From assembly GCF_000428825.1 (NCBI RefSeq), contig NZ_AUAR01000002.1:248001-312000 (forward strand): a stretch of DNA of 64,000 nucleotides, in the 5' to 3' direction. Positions 42,788 through 52,410 of this stretch are shown here, piece by piece. Every line of letters begins with the position of its first letter. Position 1 is the stretch's first letter. Source of the stretch: Desulfomicrobium escambiense DSM 10707 (lineage in GTDB: Bacteria; Desulfobacterota; Desulfovibrionia; Desulfovibrionales; Desulfomicrobiaceae). The position numbers and the translations under genes are program-made. The notes under the pieces are model-generated. The model saw only the letters and a program-made list of their open reading frames with translations. It was not told where the DNA came from and ran no database searches.

Positions 42788-43276
42788 ATGCCAACCTTTG
42801 TTGATCCAGCAAAGTGTGATGGATGCAAGGGCGGTGAGAAGACTGCCTGCATGTACATCTGTCCTAACGACCTGATGATCCTGGACCCCGTTGAGATGAA
42901 GGCTTACAACCAGGAGCCGGCCGCTTGCTGGGAATGTTACTCCTGCGTCAAGATCTGCCCCCAGGGCGCGATCACTGCCCGCCCCTACGCCGACTTCGCT
43001 CCCATGGGCGGCACCTGCATCCCGCTGCGCGGCGCTGAAGACATCATGTGGACCGTCCAGTTCCGCAGCGGCGAAGTGAAGCGTTTCAAGTTCCCCATCC
43101 GTACCACTGTTGAAGGTTCCATCAAGCCTTTCGATGGCAAGCCCGAACCCGGCGATCTGGAAAGCGAACTGCTGTTCACCGAGTCTGCCCTGGCCACCCC
43201 GAAAGAGGCCCTTGGCAAGAAGATCGAAGTTGGTGAAGCCGACCTGAAGGTCACCTTCAAGTCCGCCGTCGCCTAA
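42788..43276 (+). CDS. aprB: adenylylsulfate reductase beta subunit
   Basis: This is the electron-transfer subunit of APS reductase, with two [4Fe-4S] clusters passing electrons to the FAD of AprA. The 162-aa chain starts with the diagnostic CDGCKGGEKTACMYICPND (residues 10-28). The second set, CWECYSCVKICPQGA, lies near 47-61. The C-terminal tail that wraps around AprA is present. TCGGAGGAATT precedes the ATG. It is the first gene of the aprBA transcript, with aprA 39 bp downstream. Confidence 0.98.
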   Translation: MPTFVDPAKCDGCKGGEKTACMYICPNDLMILDPVEMKAYNQEPAACWECYSCVKICPQGAITARPYADFAPMGGTCIPLRGAEDIMWTVQFRSGEVKRFKFPIRTTVEGSIKPFDGKPEPGDLESELLFTESALATPKEALGKKIEVGEADLKVTFKSAVA

Positions 43277-43315
43277 TTCTGGGCTTTGTAACGCAAGAAA
43301 TTTCAGGAGGAACAC

Positions 43316-45301
43316 ATGCCTCAGATTCCTGTTAAAGATACGATCAAGGGCCTGGCCCTTGCTGAGCCGGAAGTTGTTGAGCTTGAAACCGACATTCTCA
43401 TGGTCGGCGGTGGTATGGGTAACTGCGGCACGGCGTTCGAAGCCGTGCGTTGGGGCGATCCCCTCGGTGTGAAGATCATGCTGGTCGACAAGGCCGCCAT
43501 CGACCGCGGCGGCGCGGTTGCCCAGGGTCTGTCCGCCATCAACACCTACATCGGTGAAAACAACTCCGACGACTATGTCCGCATGGTCCGCACCGACCTC
43601 ATGGGCCTGGTCCGCGAAGACCTGATCTTCGACCTGGGCCGCCACGTCGACGATTCCGTCCACCTGTTCGAAGAGTGGGGCCTGCCCTGCTGGATCAAGA
43701 AAGACGGCAAGAACCTGGACGGCGCCCAGGCCAAGAAAGAAGGCCTGTCCCTGCGCAAGGGTGACGCCCCTGTCCGTTCCGGCCGCTGGCAGATCATGAT
43801 CAACGGTGAATCCTACAAGGTCATCGTTGCGGAAGCCGCCAAGAACGCCCTGGGTTCCGACCGCTACATCGAACGCCTGTTCATCGTGAAGCTGCTCCTC
43901 GACGCCAAGGTCTCCAACCAGATCGCCGGCGCCGTGGGCTTCTCCGTTCGCGAAAACAAGGTGTACATCATCAAGGCCAAGGCCATGTCCGTGGCTTGCG
44001 GCGGCGCCGTCAACGTGTACCGCCCCCGCTCCACCGGTGAAGGCCTCGGCCGCGCCTGGTATCCCGTATGGAACGCCGGTTCCACCTACACCATGTGTGC
44101 TCAGGTTGGCGCCGAAATGACCATGATGGAAAACCGTTTCGTCCCCGCCCGCTTCAAGGACGGTTACGGCCCGGTCGGCGCTTGGTTCCTGCTGTTCAAG
44201 GCCAAAGCCACCAACGCCAAGGGTGAAGACTACTGCGTCACCAACCGCGCCATGCTGAAGCCCTACGAGGATCGCGGCTACGCCAAGGGTCACGTCATCC
44301 CGACCTGTCTGCGTAACCACATGATGCTGCGCGAAATGCGTGAAGGTCGCGGCCCCATCTACATGGACACCGCCACCGCTCTGAACACGACCTTCGCCAC
44401 CCTGTCCAAGGCCGAGCAGAAGCACCTTGAGTCCGAAGCTTGGGAAGACTTCCTCGACATGTGCGTCGGCCAGGCCAACCTGTGGGCCGCCATGAACATC
44501 AAGCCCGAAGAGCGCGGCTCCGAGATCATGCCCACCGAACCCTACCTGCTCGGCTCCCACTCCGGCTGCTGCGGCATCTGGGTTTCCGGTCCGAACGAGC
44601 CTTGGGTTCCCGAGGAATACAAGGTCAAGGCCGCCAACGGCAAGGTCTACAACCGCATGACCACGGTCAACGGTCTGTTCACCTGCGCTGACGGCGTCGG
44701 CGCTTCCGGTCACAAGTTCTCCTCCGGTTCGCACGCTGAAGGCCGCATCGTCGGCAAGCAGATGGTGCGCTACTGCGTGGACCACAAGGACTTCACCCCC
44801 ACGCTGAACGTGTCCGCCGACCAGCTGAAGAAGGAAATCTATCAGCCTTGGTACACCTTCGAGCAGTTCAAGGGCGCGTCCACCGATCCGGTCGTCAACC
44901 CGAACTACATCACCCCGAACAACTTCATGATGCGCCTGATCAAGGCCACCGATGAATACGGCGGCGGTGTTGCCACCCTGTACACCACTTCCGACAGACT
45001 GCTCGACACCGGCTTCGCCCTGCTCGACATGCTGGAAGAAGACTCCCAGAAGCTGGCCGCCCGTGACCTGCACGAACTGCTCCGCTGCTGGGAACAGTAC
45101 CACAGACTGTGGACCGTTCGTCTGCACATGCAGCACATCCGGTTCCGTCAGGAAAGCCGTTACCCCGGTTTCTACTATCGTGCCGACTTCATGGGTCTGG
45201 ACGATGCCAAGTGGAAGTGCTTTGTTAACTCCAAGTTCAACCCGGCCACTGGTGAAACCGAGATCTTCAAGAGACACTACTACCAGATCATCCCTGACTA
45301 G
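43316..45301 (+). CDS. aprA: adenylylsulfate reductase alpha subunit
   Basis: This FAD enzyme reduces APS to sulfite and AMP. The 661-aa chain starts with the FAD-binding motif DILMVGGGMGNCGTAFEA near residues 24-41 and contains the substrate-site regions RGGAVAQGLSAIN and SGSHAEGRIVGKQM. Length and sequence are of the sulfate-reducer type rather than the reverse-acting sulfur-oxidiser type, consistent with QmoABC next door. AGGAGGAACAC precedes the ATG. Codon bias indicates very high expression. A strong terminator follows the stop. Confidence 0.98.
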   Translation: MPQIPVKDTIKGLALAEPEVVELETDILMVGGGMGNCGTAFEAVRWGDPLGVKIMLVDKAAIDRGGAVAQGLSAINTYIGENNSDDYVRMVRTDLMGLVREDLIFDLGRHVDDSVHLFEEWGLPCWIKKDGKNLDGAQAKKEGLSLRKGDAPVRSGRWQIMINGESYKVIVAEAAKNALGSDRYIERLFIVKLLLDAKVSNQIAGAVGFSVRENKVYIIKAKAMSVACGGAVNVYRPRSTGEGLGRAWYPVWNAGSTYTMCAQVGAEMTMMENRFVPARFKDGYGPVGAWFLLFKAKATNAKGEDYCVTNRAMLKPYEDRGYAKGHVIPTCLRNHMMLREMREGRGPIYMDTATALNTTFATLSKAEQKHLESEAWEDFLDMCVGQANLWAAMNIKPEERGSEIMPTEPYLLGSHSGCCGIWVSGPNEPWVPEEYKVKAANGKVYNRMTTVNGLFTCADGVGASGHKFSSGSHAEGRIVGKQMVRYCVDHKDFTPTLNVSADQLKKEIYQPWYTFEQFKGASTDPVVNPNYITPNNFMMRLIKATDEYGGGVATLYTTSDRLLDTGFALLDMLEEDSQKLAARDLHELLRCWEQYHRLWTVRLHMQHIRFRQESRYPGFYYRADFMGLDDAKWKCFVNSKFNPATGETEIFKRHYYQIIPD

Positions 45302-45313
45302 TTTATGGGCCAA

Positions 45314-45346
45314 AAGGCTGCGGGTCCAACCCGCAGCCTTTTTTCT
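45314..45346 (+). terminator. intrinsic terminator of aprBA
   Basis: A perfect 12-bp stem (AAGGCTGCGGGT / ACCCGCAGCCTT) with a 3-nt loop and a T-run, 12 nt after the aprA stop. Confidence 0.88.
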
Positions 45347-45356
45347 GTATCAGGAT

Positions 45357-45420
45357 ATAGAATGGTCTATGCATGATCTGTAACCTCTGGTAGTTATAGA
45401 TCATGCTTGGGCCATTCTAT
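45357..45420. promoter_or_regulatory. 64-nt interrupted palindrome between aprA and qmoA
   Basis: Two pairs of perfect 9-bp arms are nested symmetrically: ATAGAATGG (45357-45365) with CCATTCTAT (45412-45420), and GCATGATCT (45371-45379) with AGATCATGC (45398-45406). TAAC/GTTA add more pairs inside. It lies just after the aprA terminator and 44 bp before the qmoA start. It could be a two-site operator or a long leader hairpin on the qmo mRNA. Confidence 0.7.
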
Positions 45421-45463
45421 TCATTTTTATGGCCTTCAACATGTGTGTTCTGGGAGGAATCTA

Positions 45464-46705
45464 ATGGCTAGCAACAGCATACTTGTCATAGGTGGTGGTT
45501 TTGCAGGACTCACCGCCGCCCTTGAGGCCGCAGAGATCGGTCATGAGGTCTTCATCATAGAGAAGACCCCATTTCTGGGTGGACGCGTTATGCAGCTGAA
45601 CAAGTATTTTCCGAAGCTGTGCCCACCGTCGTGCGGCCTGGAAATCCAGTATCAGCGAATCAAGAACAACCCCAAAGTGAAGTTCTTCACCTTGGCCGAA
45701 GTCACCAAGGTGGAAGGCGGTGTCGGCAACTATGACGTTACCGTCCGCATCAAGCCGCGCTACGCTGGCCCCAGCAGTCCCGATCTTTCCGAACTGTGCG
45801 GTTCGCTCGATTCGGACGTGGTGAACGACTTCGAATTTGGACTTGCCACGCGCAAGCCCGTGTACATGGACGCCCCGTTCGCCTTTCCGCAGCGCTACGT
45901 CGTCGACAAGGCCGCGATGAGCGATGCCGACAAGGCCAAGGCCAAGAAGTGCGAGTACATCGACCTGAACGAAGAGGAAAAGACGGTCACCCTGAACGTC
46001 GGTTCCATCGTCATCGCCACGGGCTGGAAGCCGTATGACGTCACGAAGTTGACGAACCTCGGCGCCGGTCAGGTCAAGAACTGCATTTCAAACATGCAGA
46101 TGGAGCGTCTGGCTTCTCCGTACGGCCCGACCAACGGCAAGATCGTGCGTCCTTCGGACGGTCGCGAGCCGAAGAAGATCGCCTTTGTGCAGTGCGCCGG
46201 TTCTCGCGATGAAAACCACCTGCACTACTGCTCCTATATCTGCTGCGCCGCATCGTTGAAGCAGGCGCAGTATGTCCGTGAGCAGTATCCGGACGCCGAA
46301 GTCACGATCTTCTACATCGATCTGCGCACGCCGGGCCGGTACGACAATTTTGCCAAGAAGGTGCTGGCCGACGAGAAGACCTTTGCCGTCAAGGGCAAAG
46401 TCGCTGCCGTCGAGCAGGACAAGGCGGGCGACGACGTCTGGGTGACCGTGGAAGACGCGGTGTCCGGCAGCAAGTCCGTCGAACGTTTCGATCTCGTGGT
46501 TCTGGCCACAGGAATGCAGCCCAGCCTGGCCGGCGCTTCCCTGCCCATCGATGTCCCGGTTGACTCCGAGGGGTTCATCATCGGCGGGGAGGAAAAGGGA
46601 ATTTTCGCCGCTGGCTGTGCCAAACAACCTCTGGACGTGATGAAGTCGGCCCAGTCTGCCACCGGGGCAGCGATGAAAGCGATCCAGACGGTGAGAGGGA
46701 GGTAG
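45464..46705 (+). CDS. qmoA: quinone-interacting membrane-bound oxidoreductase subunit A
   Basis: This HdrA-like flavoprotein is part of the Qmo complex that links menaquinol oxidation to APS reductase. The 413-aa chain has an N-terminal FAD motif VIGGGFAGLTAALEAAEIGH and the characteristic FPKLCPPSCGLEIQYQRI. A VQCAGSRDENHLHYCSYICC Cys-rich segment lies near residue 240. ATG 45464 follows GGGAGG at 6-7 nt; a longer frame exists upstream inside the palindrome and is rejected. It lies 3 bp before qmoB. Confidence 0.96.
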   Translation: MASNSILVIGGGFAGLTAALEAAEIGHEVFIIEKTPFLGGRVMQLNKYFPKLCPPSCGLEIQYQRIKNNPKVKFFTLAEVTKVEGGVGNYDVTVRIKPRYAGPSSPDLSELCGSLDSDVVNDFEFGLATRKPVYMDAPFAFPQRYVVDKAAMSDADKAKAKKCEYIDLNEEEKTVTLNVGSIVIATGWKPYDVTKLTNLGAGQVKNCISNMQMERLASPYGPTNGKIVRPSDGREPKKIAFVQCAGSRDENHLHYCSYICCAASLKQAQYVREQYPDAEVTIFYIDLRTPGRYDNFAKKVLADEKTFAVKGKVAAVEQDKAGDDVWVTVEDAVSGSKSVERFDLVVLATGMQPSLAGASLPIDVPVDSEGFIIGGEEKGIFAAGCAKQPLDVMKSAQSATGAAMKAIQTVRGR

Positions 46706-46708
46706 GAC

Positions 46709-49000
46709 ATGGCCGACAAGATTGGTGTATACTTTGACGAATCGAGCCTTGGCGGGCTGCTGGACATCCAGAAGCTCTGCGAAGGCGTGCAGAAGAAATG
46801 GAGCGATCTGTGTCCGGTGGTCAAGGTCCATCCCCGCCTGGCGAGCGACGAGGGCCGTTCGATGATCCAGAAGGACATCGACGCCGGCCTGATCAACGCC
46901 GTCTGCATCTGCGGCACGTCGCCGCGCGTGGAGTGGGACTTCTACAAGTTCGGCGAGGGCATCCTGGTCGAGCGCGTCAACCTGCGCGAGCAGTGCGTGC
47001 TCTGCTACGCCGACCCGAGCGGCGAGAAGGTCCAGCCCGGGCAGACGCCTGAACTGCTGCACAAGATGGCCAACGACTATGTGAACATGGGCGTGGTCAA
47101 ACTGCAGAAGGCCAACGTCCCTGCCAGCGACCAGGTTGAGGTCATCAAGCGCGTGCTGGTCATCGGCGGCGGCTGGGCCGGCCTGACCGCGGCCAAGAAC
47201 GTCGCCGCCGTCGGCTACGATGTGACCCTGGTGGAAAAGAAGGATGTCCTTGGCGGCGCTGCGGCGGCCATGTACAAGACCATCCCCCTTTCCTACCCCT
47301 ATGACGCGGCCCACCCCACGGGAGTGGAGAAAAAGATCGCCGAAGTGACCGGCAACGACAAGATCGAAGTCCTGCTCAATTCCGAGGTCGCGAGCATCGC
47401 TGGCGCCCCTGGCAACTACGAGGCGACGGTGACCGTCGGCGGCCAAGAGCGCGTCATTCCGTGCGGTTCCGTGGTCCTGGCCACAGGCTGGGTTCCGCAG
47501 GATACGGCCGTGCTGAAGCCCCTGGGCTACGGCAAGCTGAAGAACGTCGTGACCTCCCGCGAGTTCGAGGCCATGGCCAAGGCTGGGGCCATCGTGCGCA
47601 AGAGCGACGGTGCCAAGCCCCAGAAGATCATGTTCCTGCTCGGCGTGGGCGACAAACTCGTCCCGCAGGAGGCCAAGGAAGCCGAAGCCAAGGCTGCGGC
47701 CCTGGCCGCGGCTGCCAACAAGGAAGCCGACGACGCGCCCAAGACCAACTTCAGCAAGCAGGACACCTGCAAGCACCTCTACTACAGCTCCGAGTTGACC
47801 TCCATCACGGCCCTCAAGCAGGCCAACTACGTGCGCGAGTTCATTCCCGGCGGCGTGGCCATGGTCGTCTACGAGCACATGATGGTGCCCGGCATCAACG
47901 AACTCTACTACAAGGCCGCCCAGAACGACCCGAGCGTCATGATGACCAAGGGCGTCATCAACGACGTACGTGACGGCGGCGACGGCGACATCATCGTGGT
48001 CCTGGAGGATACGCTGCTCGGTGCCAAGATCGAGGTCGAGGTCGACATGCTTGTCCTGCCCACGGCCCTGGTGCCCACCACGGCCCTGGATCCGATCCTC
48101 AAGCTGAAATACCGCCAGGGCCCGGCCATGCCCGACCTGGACCTCTTCAGCGGCTACGCCGACTCCAACTACATCTGCTTCCCGTACGAAACGCGCCGCA
48201 CCGGCATCTATGCCGCCGGCACCGTGCGCCAGCCCATGACCCTGTCCACGACCGAGACCGACGCCGCCGGCGCGGCCCTCAAGGCCATCCAGTGCCTCGA
48301 GTCCGCCAACCGCGGCATGGCCGTCCATCCTCGTTCGGGCGACCTGTCCTACCCCAGGTTCAACCTGGTGCGCTGCACGCAGTGCAAGCGCTGCACCGAG
48401 GAATGCCCCTTCGGCGCCCTGGACGAGGACGAGAAGGGCAACCCGATGCCCAACACCTCACGCTGCCGCCGTTGCGGCACGTGCATGGGCGCCTGTCCGG
48501 AACGCGTCATCTACTTCGACAACTACAACGTCGACCAGATCGGTTCCGCCATCAAGCAGGTCGAAGTGCCTGACGACATGGCCGTGGGCGGCCCGCGCAT
48601 GCTCATTCTGGCCTGCGAGAACGATGCCTACCCGGCTCTCGACATGGCCGCCCTGCGCGGCAAGAAGTGGAGCCCGTACGTCCGCATCGTCCCGGTCCGT
48701 TGTCTCGGTTCCGTGAACACCATCTGGATCGCCGACGCCATGTCCAAGGGCACGGACGGATGTCTGCTCCTTGGTTGCAAGTACGGCGAAGACTACCAGT
48801 GCCACTTCGTCAAGGGCTCTGAGCTGTGCAATCGCCGCATGGCCAACATCGGCGAGACTCTGGGCAAGCTCGGCATCGAAACCGAACGGGTGCAGCAGAT
48901 GCAGGTGGCCATCGACGAATACGACAAGGTGCCCGGCATGATCGACGACTTCGTCGATGCGATCACCAAGCTCGGACCCAACCCGTTCAAGGGATACTAG
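46709..49000 (+). CDS. qmoB: quinone-interacting membrane-bound oxidoreductase subunit B
   Basis: This is the largest soluble Qmo subunit, 763 aa. An N-terminal domain is followed by an FAD-binding motif VIGGGWAGLTAAKNVAAVG near residues 151-169. Two [4Fe-4S] motifs lie near 560-600 (CTQCKRCTEECP, CRRCGTCMGACP). A C-terminal MvhD/HdrA-like domain carries VPVRCLGSVN and LLGCKYGEDYQCHF. In family models it passes electrons toward AprBA. GAGGGAGG precedes the ATG. The operon order is qmoA-qmoB-qmoC-qmoD. Confidence 0.96.
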   Translation: MADKIGVYFDESSLGGLLDIQKLCEGVQKKWSDLCPVVKVHPRLASDEGRSMIQKDIDAGLINAVCICGTSPRVEWDFYKFGEGILVERVNLREQCVLCYADPSGEKVQPGQTPELLHKMANDYVNMGVVKLQKANVPASDQVEVIKRVLVIGGGWAGLTAAKNVAAVGYDVTLVEKKDVLGGAAAAMYKTIPLSYPYDAAHPTGVEKKIAEVTGNDKIEVLLNSEVASIAGAPGNYEATVTVGGQERVIPCGSVVLATGWVPQDTAVLKPLGYGKLKNVVTSREFEAMAKAGAIVRKSDGAKPQKIMFLLGVGDKLVPQEAKEAEAKAAALAAAANKEADDAPKTNFSKQDTCKHLYYSSELTSITALKQANYVREFIPGGVAMVVYEHMMVPGINELYYKAAQNDPSVMMTKGVINDVRDGGDGDIIVVLEDTLLGAKIEVEVDMLVLPTALVPTTALDPILKLKYRQGPAMPDLDLFSGYADSNYICFPYETRRTGIYAAGTVRQPMTLSTTETDAAGAALKAIQCLESANRGMAVHPRSGDLSYPRFNLVRCTQCKRCTEECPFGALDEDEKGNPMPNTSRCRRCGTCMGACPERVIYFDNYNVDQIGSAIKQVEVPDDMAVGGPRMLILACENDAYPALDMAALRGKKWSPYVRIVPVRCLGSVNTIWIADAMSKGTDGCLLLGCKYGEDYQCHFVKGSELCNRRMANIGETLGKLGIETERVQQMQVAIDEYDKVPGMIDDFVDAITKLGPNPFKGY

Positions 49001-49011
49001 GAGGAGCATGT

Positions 49012-50238
49012 ATGTCCAAAACAGTGAAAATCGAGCCTAATCTGCAGTTCGTCAAGGAACTGCAGGAGGTGGGTGGTGCGGACCTCAAGAAGTGCTACCA
49101 ATGCGCGACCTGCTCTGTCACATGCCCCATGTCTCCCGCCGACAACCCGTATCCTCGCAAGGAAATGGTCTGGGCGCAGTGGGGTCTCAAGGACAAGCTC
49201 GTCAACGACATCGACATCTGGCTGTGCCACAACTGCGGCAACTGCTCCGAGCTGTGCCCCCGCGGCGCCAAGCCGGGCGATCTCATGTCGGCCCTGCGCA
49301 ACATGGCGTACCGCAAGCTCGTCGCACCGACCATCATCGGCACTTGGATGAGTTCGCCCAAGCACCTGCCCATCCTGGCAGGCATCCCGGCCGCCCTCTT
49401 CGCCATCATCTGGATGATCCGGGCCGCCATGCTCGGGACATTCTTCCCGCTGACCGAAGACGGCAAGATCGTCTACGGGAACCTCTTCCCCGGTGACTTC
49501 ACCATCGACCCGGTGTTCGTGCTGCTGTTCCTGTGCGTGTGTCTGTGCTTCGGCATGGGCATCAAGAACATGATCGACGGCTTCAAGGCCACGGTGGGAC
49601 AGACCTTCGTCATCGGCTACAAGAAGCCGAGCCTGAAGGACGCCATCATCGATACCGTCAAGTACGACATCCTGCAGCACTCCAGGTTCAAGAACTGCGT
49701 GGACAGCCCAGCCGATGAAGAGCGCGTCAAGGGTCACCAGATCCTGTTTTACGGTTTCGTGGCGTGCGCCATCGTCACCACCATCGTGGCGGTGAGCCAC
49801 TGGGGCGGCAAGGTCGTGCACTTCATCGCGCCTCTCGGGCATACGCCCATGCCCCTGTGGAGCCCGGTCAAGATCCTGGCCAACGTGGGCGCCGTCCTGC
49901 TGGTGACCGGCCTGACCCTGCTGACCCGTCGCCGCCTCAACGCGGACACCTCGAAATCCCGGTCGAACTACTATGACTGGTATCTGCTCGGCGTGATCTG
50001 GGTCGTGACCCTGACCGGCATCGGTTCGGAAGTGTTCCGACTGGCTGGCGTGGCCCCCCTGGCCTTCTTCACCTACTACGTGCACCTGGTCAGCATCTTC
50101 ATGCTTATCGGGTACCTGCCCTGGTCCAAGCTGGGGCATCTGGTGTACCGTACCACGGCGCTCATTTACGCCCGGTACGTAGGTCGTTTGCCCATCGGCG
50201 AAAAGCTCATCGAAGACGATAAAATCTTTGTTATTTAA
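49012..50238 (+). CDS. qmoC: quinone-interacting membrane-bound oxidoreductase subunit C
   Basis: This membrane anchor subunit, a natural fusion of an HdrC-like ferredoxin domain and an HdrE/NarI-like cytochrome b domain, has 408 aa. Two [4Fe-4S] motifs are near residues 28-38 (CYQCATCSVTCP) and 72-84 (CHNCGNCSELCP). Six hydrophobic helices follow, with His residues suitable for heme b. It takes electrons from menaquinol. GGAGG precedes the ATG, which is 12 nt after the qmoB stop; an out-of-frame ATG just before it is not used. Confidence 0.95.
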   Translation: MSKTVKIEPNLQFVKELQEVGGADLKKCYQCATCSVTCPMSPADNPYPRKEMVWAQWGLKDKLVNDIDIWLCHNCGNCSELCPRGAKPGDLMSALRNMAYRKLVAPTIIGTWMSSPKHLPILAGIPAALFAIIWMIRAAMLGTFFPLTEDGKIVYGNLFPGDFTIDPVFVLLFLCVCLCFGMGIKNMIDGFKATVGQTFVIGYKKPSLKDAIIDTVKYDILQHSRFKNCVDSPADEERVKGHQILFYGFVACAIVTTIVAVSHWGGKVVHFIAPLGHTPMPLWSPVKILANVGAVLLVTGLTLLTRRRLNADTSKSRSNYYDWYLLGVIWVVTLTGIGSEVFRLAGVAPLAFFTYYVHLVSIFMLIGYLPWSKLGHLVYRTTALIYARYVGRLPIGEKLIEDDKIFVI

Positions 50239-50253
50239 TTAAAGGAGGACACC

Positions 50254-50928
50254 ATGTCTGAAGCTCGCAAGATTTTTCCCATGGATACGTTTGTGGCCTA
50301 TCTGAAGGGTGATGGCAGCGCCAATGTGGCCGAGATGCTCGGTTACCTGACCCAGAAGGACCTGGATGCCGATTCCGTGCCCTTCGCCGCAGCCCTGGCC
50401 AAGGCCTGGATTTACGAGCAGCACCCCGAGCTGACCAAGATGTCCAAGGGACAGGTGGTGGAGCTGGGCCAGTCCGTCTCCGTGGCCCCCATGCCCGTCA
50501 AGGCCAAGACCGAAGTGGACGAAGTGTTCGCCAAACTGGCCGACTACAAGGGTCAGATCAACGCCAAGGCCGCCAAGATCGATGAGCTGACCAAGGCTCT
50601 GGCCGCCAAGGACGCCGAAATCGCCGCCCTGGCCGCCAAGGTCAAGGAATTCGAAGGCCAGAAGAAGGGCGAAGCCGAAGCCCTGTTCGTGACCACCGAA
50701 GCCCGCATCGTCGAATTCACCGGCAAGCTCGAAGCCCTGCTGAAGGAAGTCGAGGAAGTGAAGAAGACCGGTGTCGTGGTTGCCGGCGTGGCCGGTGTCG
50801 CCGCTGCCGCCGGTGCAGCCGCTCCTGCCGCCGAAGGCGCCGCCGGCGCCCCGGCCGAAGCCGCTGCCGGAACCGATTTCGGCTTCTCCGGCGGTTCTCA
50901 GGATCCCTTCGCCGATTCCAACTGGTAG
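50254..50928 (+). CDS. qmoD: QmoD-like accessory protein
   Basis: This 224-aa soluble protein is of the type found after qmoC in Desulfovibrio species, where it is called QmoD; its biochemical role is not established. The N-terminal ~85 residues are a compact domain. Residues ~95-160 look like a coiled coil (many AKxxE/AAK heptads). The C-terminus is an Ala/Gly/Pro-rich flexible stretch ending GGSQDPFADSNW, with an aromatic end. AAAGGAGGACACC precedes the ATG. It is the last gene of the operon. Confidence 0.85.
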   Translation: MSEARKIFPMDTFVAYLKGDGSANVAEMLGYLTQKDLDADSVPFAAALAKAWIYEQHPELTKMSKGQVVELGQSVSVAPMPVKAKTEVDEVFAKLADYKGQINAKAAKIDELTKALAAKDAEIAALAAKVKEFEGQKKGEAEALFVTTEARIVEFTGKLEALLKEVEEVKKTGVVVAGVAGVAAAAGAAAPAAEGAAGAPAEAAAGTDFGFSGGSQDPFADSNW

Positions 50929-50952
50929 AATCGGGCCTGATATGCGCCTCAA

Positions 50953-50985
50953 AGGCTTCTCCCGTGCGCGGGGGAAGCCTTTTTT
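50953..50985 (+). terminator. intrinsic terminator of the qmo operon
   Basis: A 12-bp stem (AGGCTTCTCCCG with CGGGGGAAGCCT, one wobble) and a 4-nt loop run into seven T, 24 nt after the qmoD stop. Confidence 0.88.
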
Positions 50986-51067
50986 GTATCTGCGGCGCAT
51001 GGCGGGGTGTTGCCGACCTTGCGCGATTCTGGGACAGTGCGGGAAATTTTCAGTGGGGGAGGCTGCG

Positions 51068-51529
<462 letters not shown>

Positions 51530-51626
51530 GGGCGCTGCGGTACACCGGTCCGGCGGTTCTCTGCAGACCCTTTCCGCCATGACGGATTCTGGGAGGAAAG
51601 GGGGATTGTGCGGACAGCGCGCAATG

Positions 51627-51660
51627 AAAAAGCCACGTCGGCGGAACCGGCGTGGCTTTC
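51627..51660 (-). terminator. terminator of the liv operon
   Basis: On the minus strand AAAGCCACG and CGTGGCTTT pair, extended by CCGG/CCGA around a short loop, and are followed by a T-run (TTTTTC). It begins about 27 nt after the livF stop. Confidence 0.8.
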
Positions 51661-51686
51661 CTTTGTCCGCTCTGCGCTGAAAGGGG

Positions 51687-52400
51687 CTAGTGACCGCCGC
51701 CCAGGTAGGCCTTCTGGACCTGTTCGTTCTGGAGCAGGTTGGCGGCGGAGTCGGCCAGCACGATGTTGCCCACTTCCATGACGTAGCCGCGGTCGGCGAG
51801 CTTGAGGGCGGCCTTGGCGTTCTGCTCCACGAGGATGACCGTCACGCCGGATTTGTTGATCTCCCTGACCGTGTCGAAGATGGACTTGACCAGGATGGGC
51901 GCCAGACCCAGACTCGGTTCGTCCAGGAGCAGGATCTTGGGGTTGGCCATGAGCGCCCGGCCGATGGCCAGCATCTGCTGTTCGCCGCCGCTCAGGGTGC
52001 CGGCCAGCTGTCTGCGGCGTTCCTCCAGGCGCGGGAAGAGGGTGTAGATCCACTTCAGGCTCTTCTGGATGCGCTCGGTGTTGACCGAGGTGAAAGCCCC
52101 GAGCATGAGGTTCTCCTGCACCGTCAGGGTCGTGAAGACGCGCCGGCCTTCGGGGCTCTGGGTGATCTTGAGCTTGACGATCTCGTGGGCCGGGAGCTTG
52201 TGCAGGGCTGTGTCCTGGAAGAAGATCCCACCGCCGGTGATCTGCACCAGGCCGCTGATGGCGTTCAGGGTGGTGGACTTTCCGGCCCCGTTGGCGCCGA
52301 GGATGGTCACGATCTCGCCCTCGTTCACTTCGAGGTTGATGCCGTGCAGGGCTTCGACATTGCCGTAGTTGACGCGCAGATTTTCGATTTTGAGCAGCAT
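51687..52400 (-). CDS. livF: branched-chain amino acid ABC transporter ATPase LivF
   Basis: This is the second ATPase of the LIV-I-type importer, 237 aa. Walker A GANGAGKST near residues 36-44, signature LSGGEQQM near 137 and Walker B ILLLDEPSLGLAP near 156 are complete. It lies 10 bp after livG, last in livJHMGF. Substrate range (Leu/Ile/Val or other amino acids) depends on LivJ. Confidence 0.94.
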   Translation of the reverse strand: MLLKIENLRVNYGNVEALHGINLEVNEGEIVTILGANGAGKSTTLNAISGLVQITGGGIFFQDTALHKLPAHEIVKLKITQSPEGRRVFTTLTVQENLMLGAFTSVNTERIQKSLKWIYTLFPRLEERRRQLAGTLSGGEQQMLAIGRALMANPKILLLDEPSLGLAPILVKSIFDTVREINKSGVTVILVEQNAKAALKLADRGYVMEVGNIVLADSAANLLQNEQVQKAYLGGGH

Positions 52401-52410
52401 GGCGGATACC

